Part shown: positions 1-6,449 of the stretch, one piece after another
How the letters are laid out: each line of letters begins with the position of its first letter
Position numbering within the stretch: position 1 is the stretch's first letter
From: Deferribacteres bacterium
GTDB lineage: Bacteria > Nitrospirota > Thermodesulfovibrionia > UBA6902
Length of the DNA: 9,309 bases
NCBI GenBank assembly: GCA_030598625.1
Contig: JAUVPO010000060.1
Span: forward strand, 1 to 9,309
Direction: 5' to 3'
Made by a program: the position numbers and the translations under genes
The notes under the pieces: generated by a model
The model's input: only the letters and a program-made list of their open reading frames with translations
Told to the model about the DNA's origin: nothing
The model's database searches: none

Positions 1-8
1 CAGTCATT

Positions 9-98
9 TGTCATTCCCGCAAGCCCCGAACAAGTCGGGACAGGCTCCGCGCATCGGGAATCCTTCTGTAAAAAGATTCCGGACGAGCCGGAATGACA
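9..98. repeat. Dispersed palindromic intergenic repeat, full-length copy
   Basis: A 90-base element is bounded by perfect 9-base inverted ends, TGTCATTCC at 9-17 and GGAATGACA at 90-98. Inside are smaller stems: CCGA/TCGG near 25-38, GGAATC/GATTCC at 57-62 and 75-80, and ATTCCGG/CCGGAAT at 76-82 and 88-94. Related but shorter or degraded copies occur at 2368-2392 and 8342-8425. It has no open reading frame and no clear target-site duplication. I infer a REP/MITE-like non-coding family; copy number in the genome cannot be judged from this window. Confidence 0.75.
70..94 (-). terminator. Rho-independent terminator of recQ, inside the repeat
   Basis: Read on the minus strand, a perfect 7-bp stem ATTCCGG/CCGGAAT with a 5-base loop (CTCGT) is followed by C and then five T residues. 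It lies about 30 bases past the recQ stop codon. This is the classical hairpin plus U-tract layout. The whole structure is part of the dispersed repeat at 9-98. Confidence 0.7.
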
Positions 99-123
99 GA
101 AAAAGGCACTAAATAAACGAACT

Positions 124-2298
124 CTAAACATTTTTACGCTGCATATAAGCCCTGACAAATTTGGCCTCTTCATAACTAACCGTACCTTTAAAATGCTCAA
201 TGACGGGGTTGAGCTGCCAGGACTGGAGTGTCAGGAACAGCTTGCCGATCCTGTCGCGCCTTTCAGGGTCGACAAGTCGGTCAATGTCCATGTCCCGGCC
301 AGCCATTATCAACTGTTCAAAATGACTCGCAATGGTTGATATTGCAAGATTACGCGCCTTTGCAATTTCCTTTATTGAACGTCCTTCTTTAAAAAAATCG
401 TATGTTTTATTAAATGTCTCCCCTTTTGTTTTATTTCGAACTGGTTCGCAAGACAGGGCGGAATGTTTCTTCTCTGGGATTGAGATGCCCGGATTATCAT
501 CAAGATAGGTCTTTATTACCCTTATAAAATCATCTCCATAGCGTTCAAGCTTCGCGTCCCCGATCCCGCTGATCCCCGCCATGCCGGAAATATCCGCCGG
601 ATAATGCCTGCACATTTCGTGAAGCGTCCTGTCTGAAAATACTATATACGGAGGCACCTGTTGCACATCGGCCAGTTTTTTACGCACTGTGCGGAGCTTA
701 TCGAAAAGAACTTCATCATAGGGACCTAAACCGCCGCCCTTTCCAGCGCCCTGTTTCTTTTCCGGCTCTTCCCTCTTCAACGCGCTTATTTTTTCGTTGC
801 CAAAGAGAATCCCCCTCCCCTTTTCCGTGAGTTTCAATACAGGATACCTGTCGCCATCCTGACATATCGCGTCCTGCGCGAGCAGCTCATCAACTATAAA
901 CTGCCAGTGTCTTTTGTCCTTATGACCGCCCGCGCCGTAAGTTTTGACTTCATTGTGTTGCAATTCACGAATGCGTTTTGTGTCGGCTCCGGTAACGATG
1001 TCAATAACATGCCTTATCCCGAAGCGCTGTCCCGTCCTTGAGACGGCTGACATTAATATTTGGGCATCGACCGTGGCATCCACCCTTTTAACTGTGCCCG
1101 TACAGATATCGCATGCGCCGCAGTTCTCATCCCCGTAATCCTCGCCGAAATATTCAAGAAGCCGGCTTCGCCTGCATGAGTTATGCGACGCATACATGAC
1201 CATTTTATTCAGTTTATCCATGGCAACGGCCCGTTCCCTGTCATCGCTCATCTGATCAATAAAATATCTGATCCTCGGGATATCTCCCCTGCCGAAGAAC
1301 AGGACACACTCCGCGAGCTCGCCGTCACGGCCCGCGCGTCCCGTCTCCTGATAATAACCCTCGATGTTTTTGGGCAGGTCCGCGTGAACAACAAACCTGA
1401 CATTGGATTTGTCTATCCCCATGCCGAACGCGATCGTAGCCACGATGACACTGACTTCATCCCTGTTAAACGCCTCCTGGTTCGTCTTCCTCTCCTCCCG
1501 TGTCAGTCCGGCGTGATAAGGGAGGGCCTTGATGCCTTTATGCGTCAATGTGTCCGCCAGAGCAGTTACGGAATCCCTGGTAGTCCGGTAGATTATCCCC
1601 GGCTCGTCCTTGTGCTTTGAGAGAAACTCGACAAGTTGGGTATCAAGCCCTCTTTTACTCCTGACCTTATAAAAAAGGTTTGGGCGGTTAAATGAGGCCC
1701 GTACCGTAAAAGGAGACCTGAGCCTTAACTTATTGATTATGTCCTTCTCGACCTTAGGCGTCGCCGTTGCCGTGAAGGCGGCAAGAGGGGAATCCGGGAA
1801 TATCTCTGTAATACGGGAAAGGCCCAGATAATCGGGTCGGAAATCATGCCCCCACTCGGAAATGCAGTGTGCCTCGTCCACTGCAAAGAGAGAGACGGGG
1901 ACTTTCCTTAGCGTTTCAATGAAACCCTGCATCGCAAAGCGTTCGGGAGCGATATATAAAAGCTCCAGCTTATGATCTTTCAGATCGCGGTACACCGACA
2001 ACGCTTCACCCTGCAACAGCGAACTGTTTATGAATGCCGCGGCTATCCCGTTTTCGCGGGCAGCGTCCACCTGGTCTTTCATCAGCGAGATGAGCGGACT
2101 AATCACAACAACAGTCCCTTTTGTAATCTTGGCAGGCAGTTGATAGCAGAGCGATTTGCCCCCGCCCGTGGGCATTACCGCAAACACGTCTTTCTTAGCG
2201 AGTATGTTTTTTATAATGACTTCCTGGTTGGGCCGGAACGACTCAAACCCGAAGACATTTTTTAAAGTATCAATCATACGCGTATTATATTGTTTCAA
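124..2298 (-). CDS. recQ: ATP-dependent DNA helicase RecQ with C-terminal HTH extension
   Basis: RecQ is a 3'-5' superfamily 2 helicase that unwinds DNA in recombination and replication-fork repair. All core motifs are visible: motif 0 FRPNQ (residues 21-25), Walker A PTGGGKS (43-49), DEAH (141-144), TATAT (176-180), FGMGIDK (291-297) and motif VI QETGRAGRDG (317-326). The zinc site uses Cys375, Cys393, Cys396 and Cys399. The RQC winged helix follows (about 405-505), then an HRDC domain (about 526-598). A final segment (about 622-724) resembles the helix-turn-helix tail (HTH_40-like) found in a subset of bacterial RecQ proteins. The total of 724 residues exceeds the roughly 610 of E. coli RecQ because of that tail. 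The first codon of this frame is TTG at 2298; an in-frame ATG at 2277 (residue 8, just before the conserved FGFESFRPNQ block) is an equally good or better start. Neither has a clear ribosome-binding site. Confidence 0.96.
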   Translation of the reverse strand: MKQYNTRMIDTLKNVFGFESFRPNQEVIIKNILAKKDVFAVMPTGGGKSLCYQLPAKITKGTVVVISPLISLMKDQVDAARENGIAAAFINSSLLQGEALSVYRDLKDHKLELLYIAPERFAMQGFIETLRKVPVSLFAVDEAHCISEWGHDFRPDYLGLSRITEIFPDSPLAAFTATATPKVEKDIINKLRLRSPFTVRASFNRPNLFYKVRSKRGLDTQLVEFLSKHKDEPGIIYRTTRDSVTALADTLTHKGIKALPYHAGLTREERKTNQEAFNRDEVSVIVATIAFGMGIDKSNVRFVVHADLPKNIEGYYQETGRAGRDGELAECVLFFGRGDIPRIRYFIDQMSDDRERAVAMDKLNKMVMYASHNSCRRSRLLEYFGEDYGDENCGACDICTGTVKRVDATVDAQILMSAVSRTGQRFGIRHVIDIVTGADTKRIRELQHNEVKTYGAGGHKDKRHWQFIVDELLAQDAICQDGDRYPVLKLTEKGRGILFGNEKISALKREEPEKKQGAGKGGGLGPYDEVLFDKLRTVRKKLADVQQVPPYIVFSDRTLHEMCRHYPADISGMAGISGIGDAKLERYGDDFIRVIKTYLDDNPGISIPEKKHSALSCEPVRNKTKGETFNKTYDFFKEGRSIKEIAKARNLAISTIASHFEQLIMAGRDMDIDRLVDPERRDRIGKLFLTLQSWQLNPVIEHFKGTVSYEEAKFVRAYMQRKNV
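2284..2289 (-). promoter_or_regulatory. Possible -10 box (TATAAT) close to the recQ start
   Basis: On the minus strand a perfect TATAAT lies 6 bases before the ATG at 2277 and downstream of the TTG at 2298. If used as a -10 element, transcription would begin at or just after the ATG, giving a leaderless or shortened message. No good -35 hexamer is seen 16-18 bases upstream, so this may be chance in AT-rich DNA. Confidence 0.25.
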
Positions 2299-2367
2299 TC
2301 TAAATTGAGCGATTTTTATATTTCATTAATAAACGGCCCCGCAGCAGAGCTGCAAGGTATTAAGTCC

Positions 2368-2392
2368 GTCATTCCGGACAAGCGGGAATGAC
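2368..2392. repeat. Short hairpin copy of the dispersed repeat
   Basis: GTCATTCC (2368-2375) and GGAATGAC (2385-2392) form a perfect 8-bp inverted repeat around a 9-base centre. These are the same end sequences as in the 9-98 element. It sits 24 bases past the radical SAM gene stop codon and about 70 bases before recQ. No T-tract follows on either strand, so it is not a textbook terminator, although it could stabilise or end the upstream transcript. The rest of the 2299-2416 gap is AT-rich and shows nothing else I can name. Confidence 0.6.
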
Positions 2393-2416
2393 AAAGCCAA
2401 GCTTATTTCCTACCCC

Positions 2417-3496
2417 TCACAACTGCATATATTCTTTCAGCAGCTTCGGATACACGCGGGGGTTAAAAAGGATGTTCGTCATCATGTAACATTCATGAGT
2501 GCAGAAACAGCCATTGTCCCGGATTGAGTTTATTATATTCCGGTTCTCCCTGTTTTTCAATATCTCTTCGATATCATATCCGTTGTCCCTTACATTCCCG
2601 AGTTTCATTGTAAAGGATTCACAGGGATAAACATCACCGGATTCCGTGAGGACAAGATTCAACCTGCCCGCATAACAGGGGACCAACGCCCTGTTTTGTA
2701 CAAACGTTTCATGGATCATGCGGCGCTGCAGGATGTCCTGGGCGGCCTTTATTTTTCCGCCTTTAAAACGGTAAATGCCGGATGCTTTATTTCTCAGGTT
2801 TGCAGCCAGCTTATCGATTGTTCTACGGTATTTCCCGATATCAACCTCCTTTAGACCGGGGTCGGCGACAGTTCCCCTGATCAGTGAGACGGTATGAGTC
2901 CTTATCCGATCCAATCCTTTGACAAATTCGATAACATCGTCCATATTGTCCTGGTTTGCCGAACAGAACACCGTATTTATGCCGAGTTCAAAATTGGGAT
3001 ATATATCAAGCAACCCGCTCAGGGAATCATATGTTTTCATTGTCCTGTGAAAGCTGCCCTTCCCCCTGATCGAATCATGAATGTCCTCAGTACCTTCAAG
3101 GGAAAGTTTTACCGTGATGGTGCTTTTTCCGCAGCATTTCAGGACCGCCTCGATTTTCTTTCTTATTACCTCCGTCATCAACCCGTTAGTGGGAAAAAGG
3201 ATTATCGAAGGTCTGTTATTTTTGTAAAACACCTCCGCTATTTCAACTATATCCTCTCTTAAAAATATTTCTCCCCCTGAAAAGGCAAGCCACAGGAGTC
3301 TTCCCATCGATGATGATATTCTCCGGATTTCATCAAGGGACAGTTCCGGCCTGTTTCCCGATGAAAGGTCCCTGTCGGATAAATAGAAGCAAAAAGGACA
3401 TGTTGCGTTGCATCTTCCGGTAATGAAAAAAGTCAGTTGAATCGGACTGCGTTTCCGGAAAATCGAAATTGTATGACGAAAAGGTGAATAGGACAC
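2417..3496 (-). CDS. Radical SAM protein with SPASM-like C-terminus
   Basis: The protein has 359 residues. The radical SAM [4Fe-4S] site is CNATCPFC (Cys29, Cys33, Cys36), preceded by a beta strand (LTFFITGR), and the SAM-binding SGGE motif is at 73-76. Near the C-terminus are Cys274, Cys292 (in a VYPCE segment), Cys330, Cys332 and Cys336, an arrangement resembling the auxiliary-cluster region of SPASM/Twitch proteins (PqqE, AlbA and sulfatase-maturase relatives). The substrate is unknown. No signal peptide or membrane helix is seen, so it is likely cytoplasmic. The start is GTG; AGAGG lies 7 bases upstream and overlaps the stop region of the glycosyltransferase gene 4 bases away, so the two genes are probably translationally coupled. 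The partner suggests modification of a glycan, a lipid-linked sugar or a small metabolite, but a peptide substrate encoded elsewhere cannot be excluded. The family call is firm; the role is not. Confidence 0.88.
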   Translation of the reverse strand: MSYSPFRHTISIFRKRSPIQLTFFITGRCNATCPFCFYLSDRDLSSGNRPELSLDEIRRISSSMGRLLWLAFSGGEIFLREDIVEIAEVFYKNNRPSIILFPTNGLMTEVIRKKIEAVLKCCGKSTITVKLSLEGTEDIHDSIRGKGSFHRTMKTYDSLSGLLDIYPNFELGINTVFCSANQDNMDDVIEFVKGLDRIRTHTVSLIRGTVADPGLKEVDIGKYRRTIDKLAANLRNKASGIYRFKGGKIKAAQDILQRRMIHETFVQNRALVPCYAGRLNLVLTESGDVYPCESFTMKLGNVRDNGYDIEEILKNRENRNIINSIRDNGCFCTHECYMMTNILFNPRVYPKLLKEYMQL

Positions 3497-3500
3497 TGTT

Positions 3501-4490
3501 TTACCTCTTAGATAAATATTTTATTATGCCCGCAAATGTACCAATACTTATTGGCAGCGGATAAAGCGCTATATAATAAAGTATGGCCAATCCCGCAAAC
3601 ACAGCGCCTTTAGTATCAAAAAAAGCCCTGAACAGTCTTCTGCTTACAAAAATATTAATTATCAGGACCACTGCCACAGGGAAAAGGATTTCATTTACTT
3701 GACTTACCCCCCACCATAAAAGAAGTAACAAATTCAGACCCCATGAGATAACGTTTATTTTAAGTTCCGCTGAGGCGCAACCGGAATCAATCAATACATC
3801 CCTGTTTTCAAGAGAATACCTGACCCAGTAACAGGTTTTTTTGACGGCATTGCGCAGTGAACGTATCATGGAAAAATCAAATATGTGCCGGACCTGTATA
3901 TCGGGATTCATTATTAAGGCGCATCCCGACCTGCGCAATCTGTGACTGAATTCCACATCCTCGATTATCGGCAAAAATTTTTCCGGAAACCCTCCGCTCT
4001 CCCTGAAAATCCGGGCATCGACAGCCATTGCATGCGCAGCAATATAATCCGGATTTTCAATGTCCCTGGTTTCAGAGTAATTTACAAAAACAGACTGGAA
4101 AATATTAAAAAAACCTTTATCATAAGGCATCCTCGTATATGTCCCGCCTATGACAACCTCAGGCGCTCTTCCGGTAAACGTCCCGTTTATAATTGAAAGT
4201 GTGTCCTCCCGCAAGAGACAATCCGCATCCGTAAAGAATATGATTTCTCCTTCACTGTTTTGGGCGCCGGTATTTCTTGCCTTTGAAGTCCCTGAGCGGC
4301 TCTCAAGCCGGATAAGTTTACAGGGGAATCTCCTGATAATTTCAATAGAATTGTCTTCTGAACAATCATCAACAACAACCACTTCAAAATTTTCATATTT
4401 CGAGGCGAATGCCGCATTAAGACATTCCCCAATAGTTAACGCGTTATTGAAATTGGGAATAACAACCGAAATGTGTTTTTCCATCATCAT
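3501..4490 (-). CDS. Family 2 glycosyltransferase with C-terminal membrane helices
   Basis: The protein has 329 residues. The GT-A fold is evident from the N-terminal SVVIPNFNN segment (8-16), the VVVDDCSEDNS nucleotide-binding strand (38-48), a GTSKARNTGA segment (67-76), the metal-binding FTDAD (DXD at 88-90), and IEDVEFSHRLRRSG (176-189), which carries the likely catalytic ED pair (177-178). The C-terminal third has about three hydrophobic segments (about 246-262, 266-284 and 296-322), so the enzyme is probably attached to the cytoplasmic membrane and uses a nucleotide sugar on a lipid or envelope acceptor. The exact donor and acceptor cannot be read from sequence. Three tandem ATG codons (4490, 4487, 4484) make the precise start ambiguous, with only a weak GATAAG upstream. 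It is the first gene of an operon with the radical SAM gene. Confidence 0.92.
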   Translation of the reverse strand: MMMEKHISVVIPNFNNALTIGECLNAAFASKYENFEVVVVDDCSEDNSIEIIRRFPCKLIRLESRSGTSKARNTGAQNSEGEIIFFTDADCLLREDTLSIINGTFTGRAPEVVIGGTYTRMPYDKGFFNIFQSVFVNYSETRDIENPDYIAAHAMAVDARIFRESGGFPEKFLPIIEDVEFSHRLRRSGCALIMNPDIQVRHIFDFSMIRSLRNAVKKTCYWVRYSLENRDVLIDSGCASAELKINVISWGLNLLLLLWWGVSQVNEILFPVAVVLIINIFVSRRLFRAFFDTKGAVFAGLAILYYIALYPLPISIGTFAGIIKYLSKR

Positions 4491-4555
4491 CTTATCGCAT
4501 TATGGATTATTAAACCTGCTTTGCACATAATTTCATTTGAAAATATTTAATCCGG

Positions 4556-4583
4556 ATTATAGTATATATTTATTGCATTCCAA
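4556..4583 (-). promoter_or_regulatory. Candidate sigma70 promoter for the glycosyltransferase-radical SAM operon
   Basis: On the minus strand TTGGAA (4583-4578) and TATAAT (4561-4556) are separated by 16 bases. This places the likely start about 60 bases before the glycosyltransferase ATG. The -10 box is consensus and the -35 matches 4 of 6 positions. The region is AT-rich, so chance similarity is possible. Confidence 0.45.
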
Positions 4584-4596
4584 CTATATTGAACCG

Positions 4597-4638
4597 GCGC
4601 CTCTTAGTAAAGAAAACCGCCGTTGATTTTACAGGCGC
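4597..4638. repeat. Long imperfect hairpin in the divergent intergenic region
   Basis: GCGCCT (4597-4602) pairs with AGGCGC (4633-4638), GTAAA (4607-4611) with TTTAC (4628-4632), and AAC (4615-4617) with GTT (4622-4624), around a CGCC loop. A 4-base bulge and a 3x3 internal loop interrupt the stem. It lies between the two divergent promoter candidates, upstream of both. It is not followed by a T-tract on either strand. It could be an operator region or DNA cruciform; its function is unknown. Confidence 0.4.
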
Positions 4639-4670
4639 TGCTTTATATAGCAAATTCAAAATGATACTAT

Positions 4671-4676
4671 TATAAT
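4671..4676 (+). promoter_or_regulatory. Possible -10 box for the DsrE-like gene
   Basis: A perfect TATAAT lies 28 bases before the ATG at 4705. The best -35 at 17-base spacing (TAGCAA, 4648-4653) matches only 3 of 6 positions, so the assignment rests on the -10 alone. Confidence 0.35.
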
Positions 4677-4704
4677 ATACGGATATTCAAATCATGGTAA
4701 CAGC

Positions 4705-4974
4705 ATGACAAAAAAAATCGCGATAATAGTCAGGGACAGGAAGCAAGAGGCATTGAGGGTTGCCGTCGGGGCCACGCTTTCAAATGACGAAGTAAATGTA
4801 TTTATTATGGATGACAGGTTGCAAGAGTATGAGGAAACAAATATTAATCTGCAAATGTTGACTGATCTTAAGGTCAAAATATTCACCAATAATCCGGAAA
4901 ATCAATTTGAGCAGAGGACCACGGAGGAAATCGCCAGTATGCTGCCTGCATATGATGTCGTAATTCCCTACTGA
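4705..4974 (+). CDS. Small DsrE-like protein of unknown function
   Basis: The 89-residue protein begins with a beta strand (KKIAIIVRD), continues with an amphipathic helix rich in Ala and Val (EALRVAVGATLSNDEV), a second strand (VNVFIMDD), a region around LQMLTDLKVKIFTNN, and a closing strand ending AYDVVIPY. This alternating pattern with an early ALRVAVG helix resembles the compact alpha/beta fold of DsrE/TusD/YchN-type sulfur-relay proteins. There is no cysteine anywhere, so a persulfide-carrying role like that of DsrE or TusD is unlikely for this chain alone. It sits 83 bases before trigger factor on the same strand, but tig appears to have its own promoter. The ribosome-binding site is weak (GGTAA). 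I see a real gene because of the well-formed fold pattern and the placement; the family call is tentative. Confidence 0.6.
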   Translation: MTKKIAIIVRDRKQEALRVAVGATLSNDEVNVFIMDDRLQEYEETNINLQMLTDLKVKIFTNNPENQFEQRTTEEIASMLPAYDVVIPY

Positions 4975-4996
4975 GCATCCACAGCCTTGACTCACA

Positions 4997-5025
4997 TTGA
5001 CAAATCATTCGTATAAGTCTAAGAT
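4997..5025 (+). promoter_or_regulatory. Candidate sigma70 promoter for tig-clpP-clpX
   Basis: A consensus -35 TTGACA (4997-5002) is followed after 17 bases by TAAGAT (5020-5025, 4 of 6 matches). An alternative pairing is TTGACT (4987-4992) with TATAAG (5012-5017) at 19-base spacing. Either gives a leader of a few tens of bases before tig. No CIRCE-type inverted repeat was found, so there is no sign of HrcA control. Confidence 0.55.
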
Positions 5026-5057
5026 TATAAATAAAATCAATTTTTTTTGAGGTAAAC

Positions 5058-6323
5058 ATGTTACAGGAAATAGAAGAAATAACACCAACATCAAGAAGAC
5101 TTAAAATCAGTATTCCCCCTGATGTTATCAAGTCCGAGACCGACTCTGTGTACAACAAAATCCGGACAACTACCAGGATTCCCGGTTTCAGGCCGGGGAA
5201 AGCGCCCCAGGCCATTCTCATAAAAAAATTCGGCAAGAACGTGGAAGCAGAGGTCATAGAAAAGATCGTTCCCCAATTTTACATGGAGGCAATCAAGGAA
5301 GCAAAAATAGAACCTGTCAGCTATCCGAACATAGACGATAAAATAGAATTAAAACCCGGTCAGCCTCTTTCTTTTACGGTTACCGTAGAAATAAAACCTG
5401 ATATCCGGGACGTAGAATATGAGGGGATTGTCCTGAAAGAAAAAACTGTTACGGTAGAAGAAGACGGGGTGGAAAAATCCATAAATCTACTGCAAGAGAG
5501 TAAAGCCCTGTTCTCGGTAACAGAAGATAAAATAATGGATGGGGATATGGCCATAATAAACAGTGACGCATTTGTTGACGATCAATTAATCGAAGACCTG
5601 ACTTACAAGGAATTCCCTTTTATTTTAGGCTCTGACGCAATGCCCAAAGAGTTCAGCAGTGCATTGACGGGAAAGAAAAAAGGAGATACCGCAGAGGTAA
5701 TTGTGGATTTCGAAGGCGATCTTCCAAACAAGATGATTGCAGGGAAAAAAGTCTTGTTTAAGGTCTTAATATCAGAAGCCAAAAAGAAGAATATCCCCCC
5801 TTTAGATGACGAGTTTGCAAAGGAAGCTGATTTTAATAATATGGATGAGCTGCGAAACAGCATACGCGATAATCTGACCATGAGAAAAGAAAGCCAGATA
5901 AATATGGAATATAAGAAAGAAATATTAAACGAACTAATAAGAAAACACGACTTTGATGTTCCTGAATCCATGGTCCAGACAGAGATCCAGTCTCTTATTG
6001 ACCACGCAAAGCAGAATGCTGAAAGAAAGGGCGAGACCATAAAGCCGGATGAAGAATTAAAAAAAGAATATGGGTCGACCGCAAAAGAGAATATTAAGAG
6101 TGTGATCCTCCTTGAAGCAATCGGGAAAAAGGAAAATATAGAAGCAACGGACGATGATATTAAAAATGCAATCAAGGAGATCGCGGCCCGCAATAACCTC
6201 AAACCGGAAGAAGTAACAAAGCTTTATACGGTGCGGGAAGGTTCTATGGATGCGTTAAAGAGCAGGCTGTTTGCCGACAAGGTGCTGGAATTCATATTGG
6301 GGAAAGCAACCATTCAGAGTTAA
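5058..6323 (+). CDS. tig: Trigger factor, ribosome-associated chaperone
   Basis: Trigger factor binds ribosomal protein L23 at the exit tunnel and shields nascent chains; it also has peptidyl-prolyl isomerase activity. The N-terminal ribosome-binding domain (about 1-115) carries the signature loop GFRPGKAP at 43-50. The FKBP-like isomerase domain follows (about 150-240, including DGDMAIINSDAF and the KKKGDTAEVIVDF strand). The rest (about 245-421) is the helical substrate-binding C-terminal domain, rich in charged residues, with the linker PPLDDEFAKEADF at 247-259. At 421 residues it is close to the E. coli protein (432). The ATG at 5058 has a strong ribosome-binding site (GAGG, 5 bases upstream) after a run of T. 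It is the first gene of the tig-clpP-clpX cluster, a common arrangement linking nascent-chain folding with proteolysis. Confidence 0.97.
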   Translation: MLQEIEEITPTSRRLKISIPPDVIKSETDSVYNKIRTTTRIPGFRPGKAPQAILIKKFGKNVEAEVIEKIVPQFYMEAIKEAKIEPVSYPNIDDKIELKPGQPLSFTVTVEIKPDIRDVEYEGIVLKEKTVTVEEDGVEKSINLLQESKALFSVTEDKIMDGDMAIINSDAFVDDQLIEDLTYKEFPFILGSDAMPKEFSSALTGKKKGDTAEVIVDFEGDLPNKMIAGKKVLFKVLISEAKKKNIPPLDDEFAKEADFNNMDELRNSIRDNLTMRKESQINMEYKKEILNELIRKHDFDVPESMVQTEIQSLIDHAKQNAERKGETIKPDEELKKEYGSTAKENIKSVILLEAIGKKENIEATDDDIKNAIKEIAARNNLKPEEVTKLYTVREGSMDALKSRLFADKVLEFILGKATIQS

Positions 6324-6333
6324 AAATTTGCAG

Positions 6334-6353
6334 GGGCTTATTGCCATAAGCCC
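6334..6353 (+). promoter_or_regulatory. Intercistronic hairpin after tig
   Basis: GGGCTTAT and ATAAGCCC form a perfect 8-bp stem with a TGCC tetraloop, starting 10 bases past the tig stop codon. No T-tract follows, so it is more likely an mRNA-stabilising or processing structure, or a partial attenuator between tig and clpP, than a full terminator. Confidence 0.5.
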
Positions 6354-6393
6354 GCACGGAATCAAGTATTGAGAATTAACAACCGAATAATAA

Positions 6394-6440
6394 GGAAAAT
6401 TTAGTTTCTCGGTTTCAAATTTTCCACTTTCAAATTTGAA
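6394..6440 (+). promoter_or_regulatory. AT-rich hairpin and repeats in the clpP leader
   Basis: GGAAAATTT (6394-6402) pairs perfectly with AAATTTTCC (6417-6425) across a 14-base loop. The 10-mer TTTCAAATTT occurs twice (6413-6422 and 6428-6437). The second copy is part of a perfect 12-base palindrome, TTCAAATTTGAA (6429-6440), whose last bases touch the AAGGAG ribosome-binding site of clpP. The alternative pairings could tune access to that site. The function is inferred only from position. Confidence 0.35.
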
Positions 6441-6449
6441 GGAGAGGAT

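Noticed and set aside
1183..1620. A 145-codon open frame on the plus strand inside recQ
   Set aside because: The opposite strand encodes conserved helicase motifs over the same bases.
2417..3496. Identification of the radical SAM protein as hopanoid enzyme HpnH beside a hopanoid glycosyltransferase
   Set aside because: The cysteine motif context (CNATCPFC) and the SPASM-like C-terminal cysteines do not fit HpnH, and no other hopanoid gene is present.
4975..5057. CIRCE or heat-shock sigma promoter before tig
   Set aside because: No 9-base inverted repeat of the CIRCE type is present, and the hexamers fit sigma70 better.
5603..6202. A 199-codon open frame on the minus strand
   Set aside because: It is antisense to trigger factor, has low-complexity Ser/Phe-rich composition typical of a reversed Lys/Glu-rich gene, and has no family resemblance.
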